Origin: Motiliproteus sp036960175
Lineage (GTDB): Bacteria; Pseudomonadota; Gammaproteobacteria; Pseudomonadales; Balneatricaceae
Length of the DNA stretch: 64,000 bases
Reading direction: 5' to 3'
NCBI GenBank assembly: GCA_036960175.1
Contig: JBALWH010000003.1
Coordinates: 151,557 to 215,556 of the forward strand
The translations under genes and the position numbers were made by a program. Below, in pieces: positions 63,946-64,000 of this stretch (position 1 is the stretch's first letter; the number at the start of each line of letters is the position of its first letter). The notes under the pieces are model-generated. The model was given only the letters and a program-made list of their open reading frames with translations. It was not told where the DNA came from and ran no database searches.

Positions 63946-64000
63946 TCCTCGATAGCTCAGTTGGTAGAGCAGTAGACTGTTAATCTATTGGTCACAGGTT
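63946..64000 (+). tRNA. tRNA-Asn (GTT), 3' end outside window
   Basis: TCCTCGATAGCTCAGTTGG opens with the acceptor stem and D-arm; the anticodon loop CTGTTAA gives anticodon GTT. The sequence reaches the T-arm (ACAGGTT) where the window stops. Confidence 0.93.

Noticed and set aside
1..64000. CRISPR arrays, prophage, intact insertion sequences, toxin-antitoxin pairs
   Set aside because: No regularly spaced repeats, integrase, structural phage genes or complete transposase were seen on either strand.

Overview
The window reads as an ordinary chromosomal segment of a marine-type gammaproteobacterium (Oceanospirillales/Cellvibrionales-like by gene content; the genus cannot be fixed from this alone). 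Supporting content: EpmC, TtcA, YqaA, RecQ, UPF0149, DUF3422, BolA, Xni, a large 1632-residue NAD-glutamate dehydrogenase, an MksBEF/JetABC condensin and many c-di-GMP proteins. Base composition looks even (roughly half G+C by eye). There is no prophage, intact insertion sequence or CRISPR array. The only mobile-element traces are a decayed IS3-type transposase tail near 55.5 kb and a possible REP/MITE scrap near 47.68 kb. All functional assignments come from reading motifs and remembered family features; no database search was run.

Layout. 0-2 kb: the end of a stand-alone prephenate dehydratase gene, then a small membrane protein, a SCO1/SenC copper chaperone and a PCu(A)C copper chaperone (cytochrome oxidase copper delivery), closed by a bidirectional terminator. 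2-4.3 kb (minus): EF-P hydroxylase EpmC, a repeat-containing lipoprotein and TtcA. 4.4-9.9 kb: a TetR regulator with a textbook promoter and, 1 kb downstream, a three-gene envelope export operon (RND/MMPL permease, LolA-like periplasmic carrier, outer-membrane barrel). The same 14-bp motif (13/14 identical) sits at the tetR promoter and directly before the RND gene. 10-19 kb: a coiled-coil membrane protein, a receiver-CheX-like protein, an orphan periplasmic binding protein, and an unusual 1514-residue AraC / kinase-C-lobe / AAA ATPase / TPR regulator followed by a receiver protein with a degenerate kinase-like tail. 19-20.9 kb: a frameshifted ABC_sub_bind gene flanked by two paralogous micro-ORFs of 26-27 codons sharing the C-terminal motif DPD(D/E)GxVY(I/V)LSEN. 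21-28.4 kb: NAD-GDH, a universal stress protein and a histidine kinase.

28.5-36 kb: a GGCT-like protein, a stand-alone Rossmann-domain protein, a two-gene operon of Leu/Ile/Val-type binding protein plus membrane PAS-GGDEF-EAL protein, Pcm and an orphan TAXI binding protein. 36-47.6 kb: housekeeping genes (yqaA-recQ, UPF0149, TfoX-N, glycine-zipper lipoprotein, cardiolipin synthase-like, MsbA-like exporter, bolA, DUF3422, DCC-type thiol protein). 47.7-54.9 kb: a 56-residue ribbon-helix-helix protein with a palindrome in front of it, then a second signalling block: receiver-CheC plus PAS-GGDEF, two small unknown proteins, a heme-domain (Tll0287-like) GGDEF-EAL protein split by an apparent one-base frameshift, CBS-GGDEF, and a DUF4124 protein whose frame breaks at an A10 tract. 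55-64 kb (minus): a cold-shock protein with a structured leader, a glycosyltransferase, the mksF-mksE-mksB condensin operon without a neighbouring nuclease gene (mksG/jetD), xni, and a tRNA-Asn cut by the window end.

How the genes work together: the strongest themes are envelope/copper maintenance and second-messenger signalling. Four GGDEF proteins all keep both a GG(D/E)E(F/L) active site and an RxxD inhibitory site, and each is coupled to a different sensor (binding protein, receiver-CheC, heme domain, CBS pair). The most novel-looking signals are the paired micro-ORFs, the AraC-kinase-AAA-TPR fusion with its partner, the shared TetR operator on the export operon, and the nuclease-less Mks/Jet operon. 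Three genes carry a single-base frame break that one added base would repair, so read quality should be checked before calling them pseudogenes.
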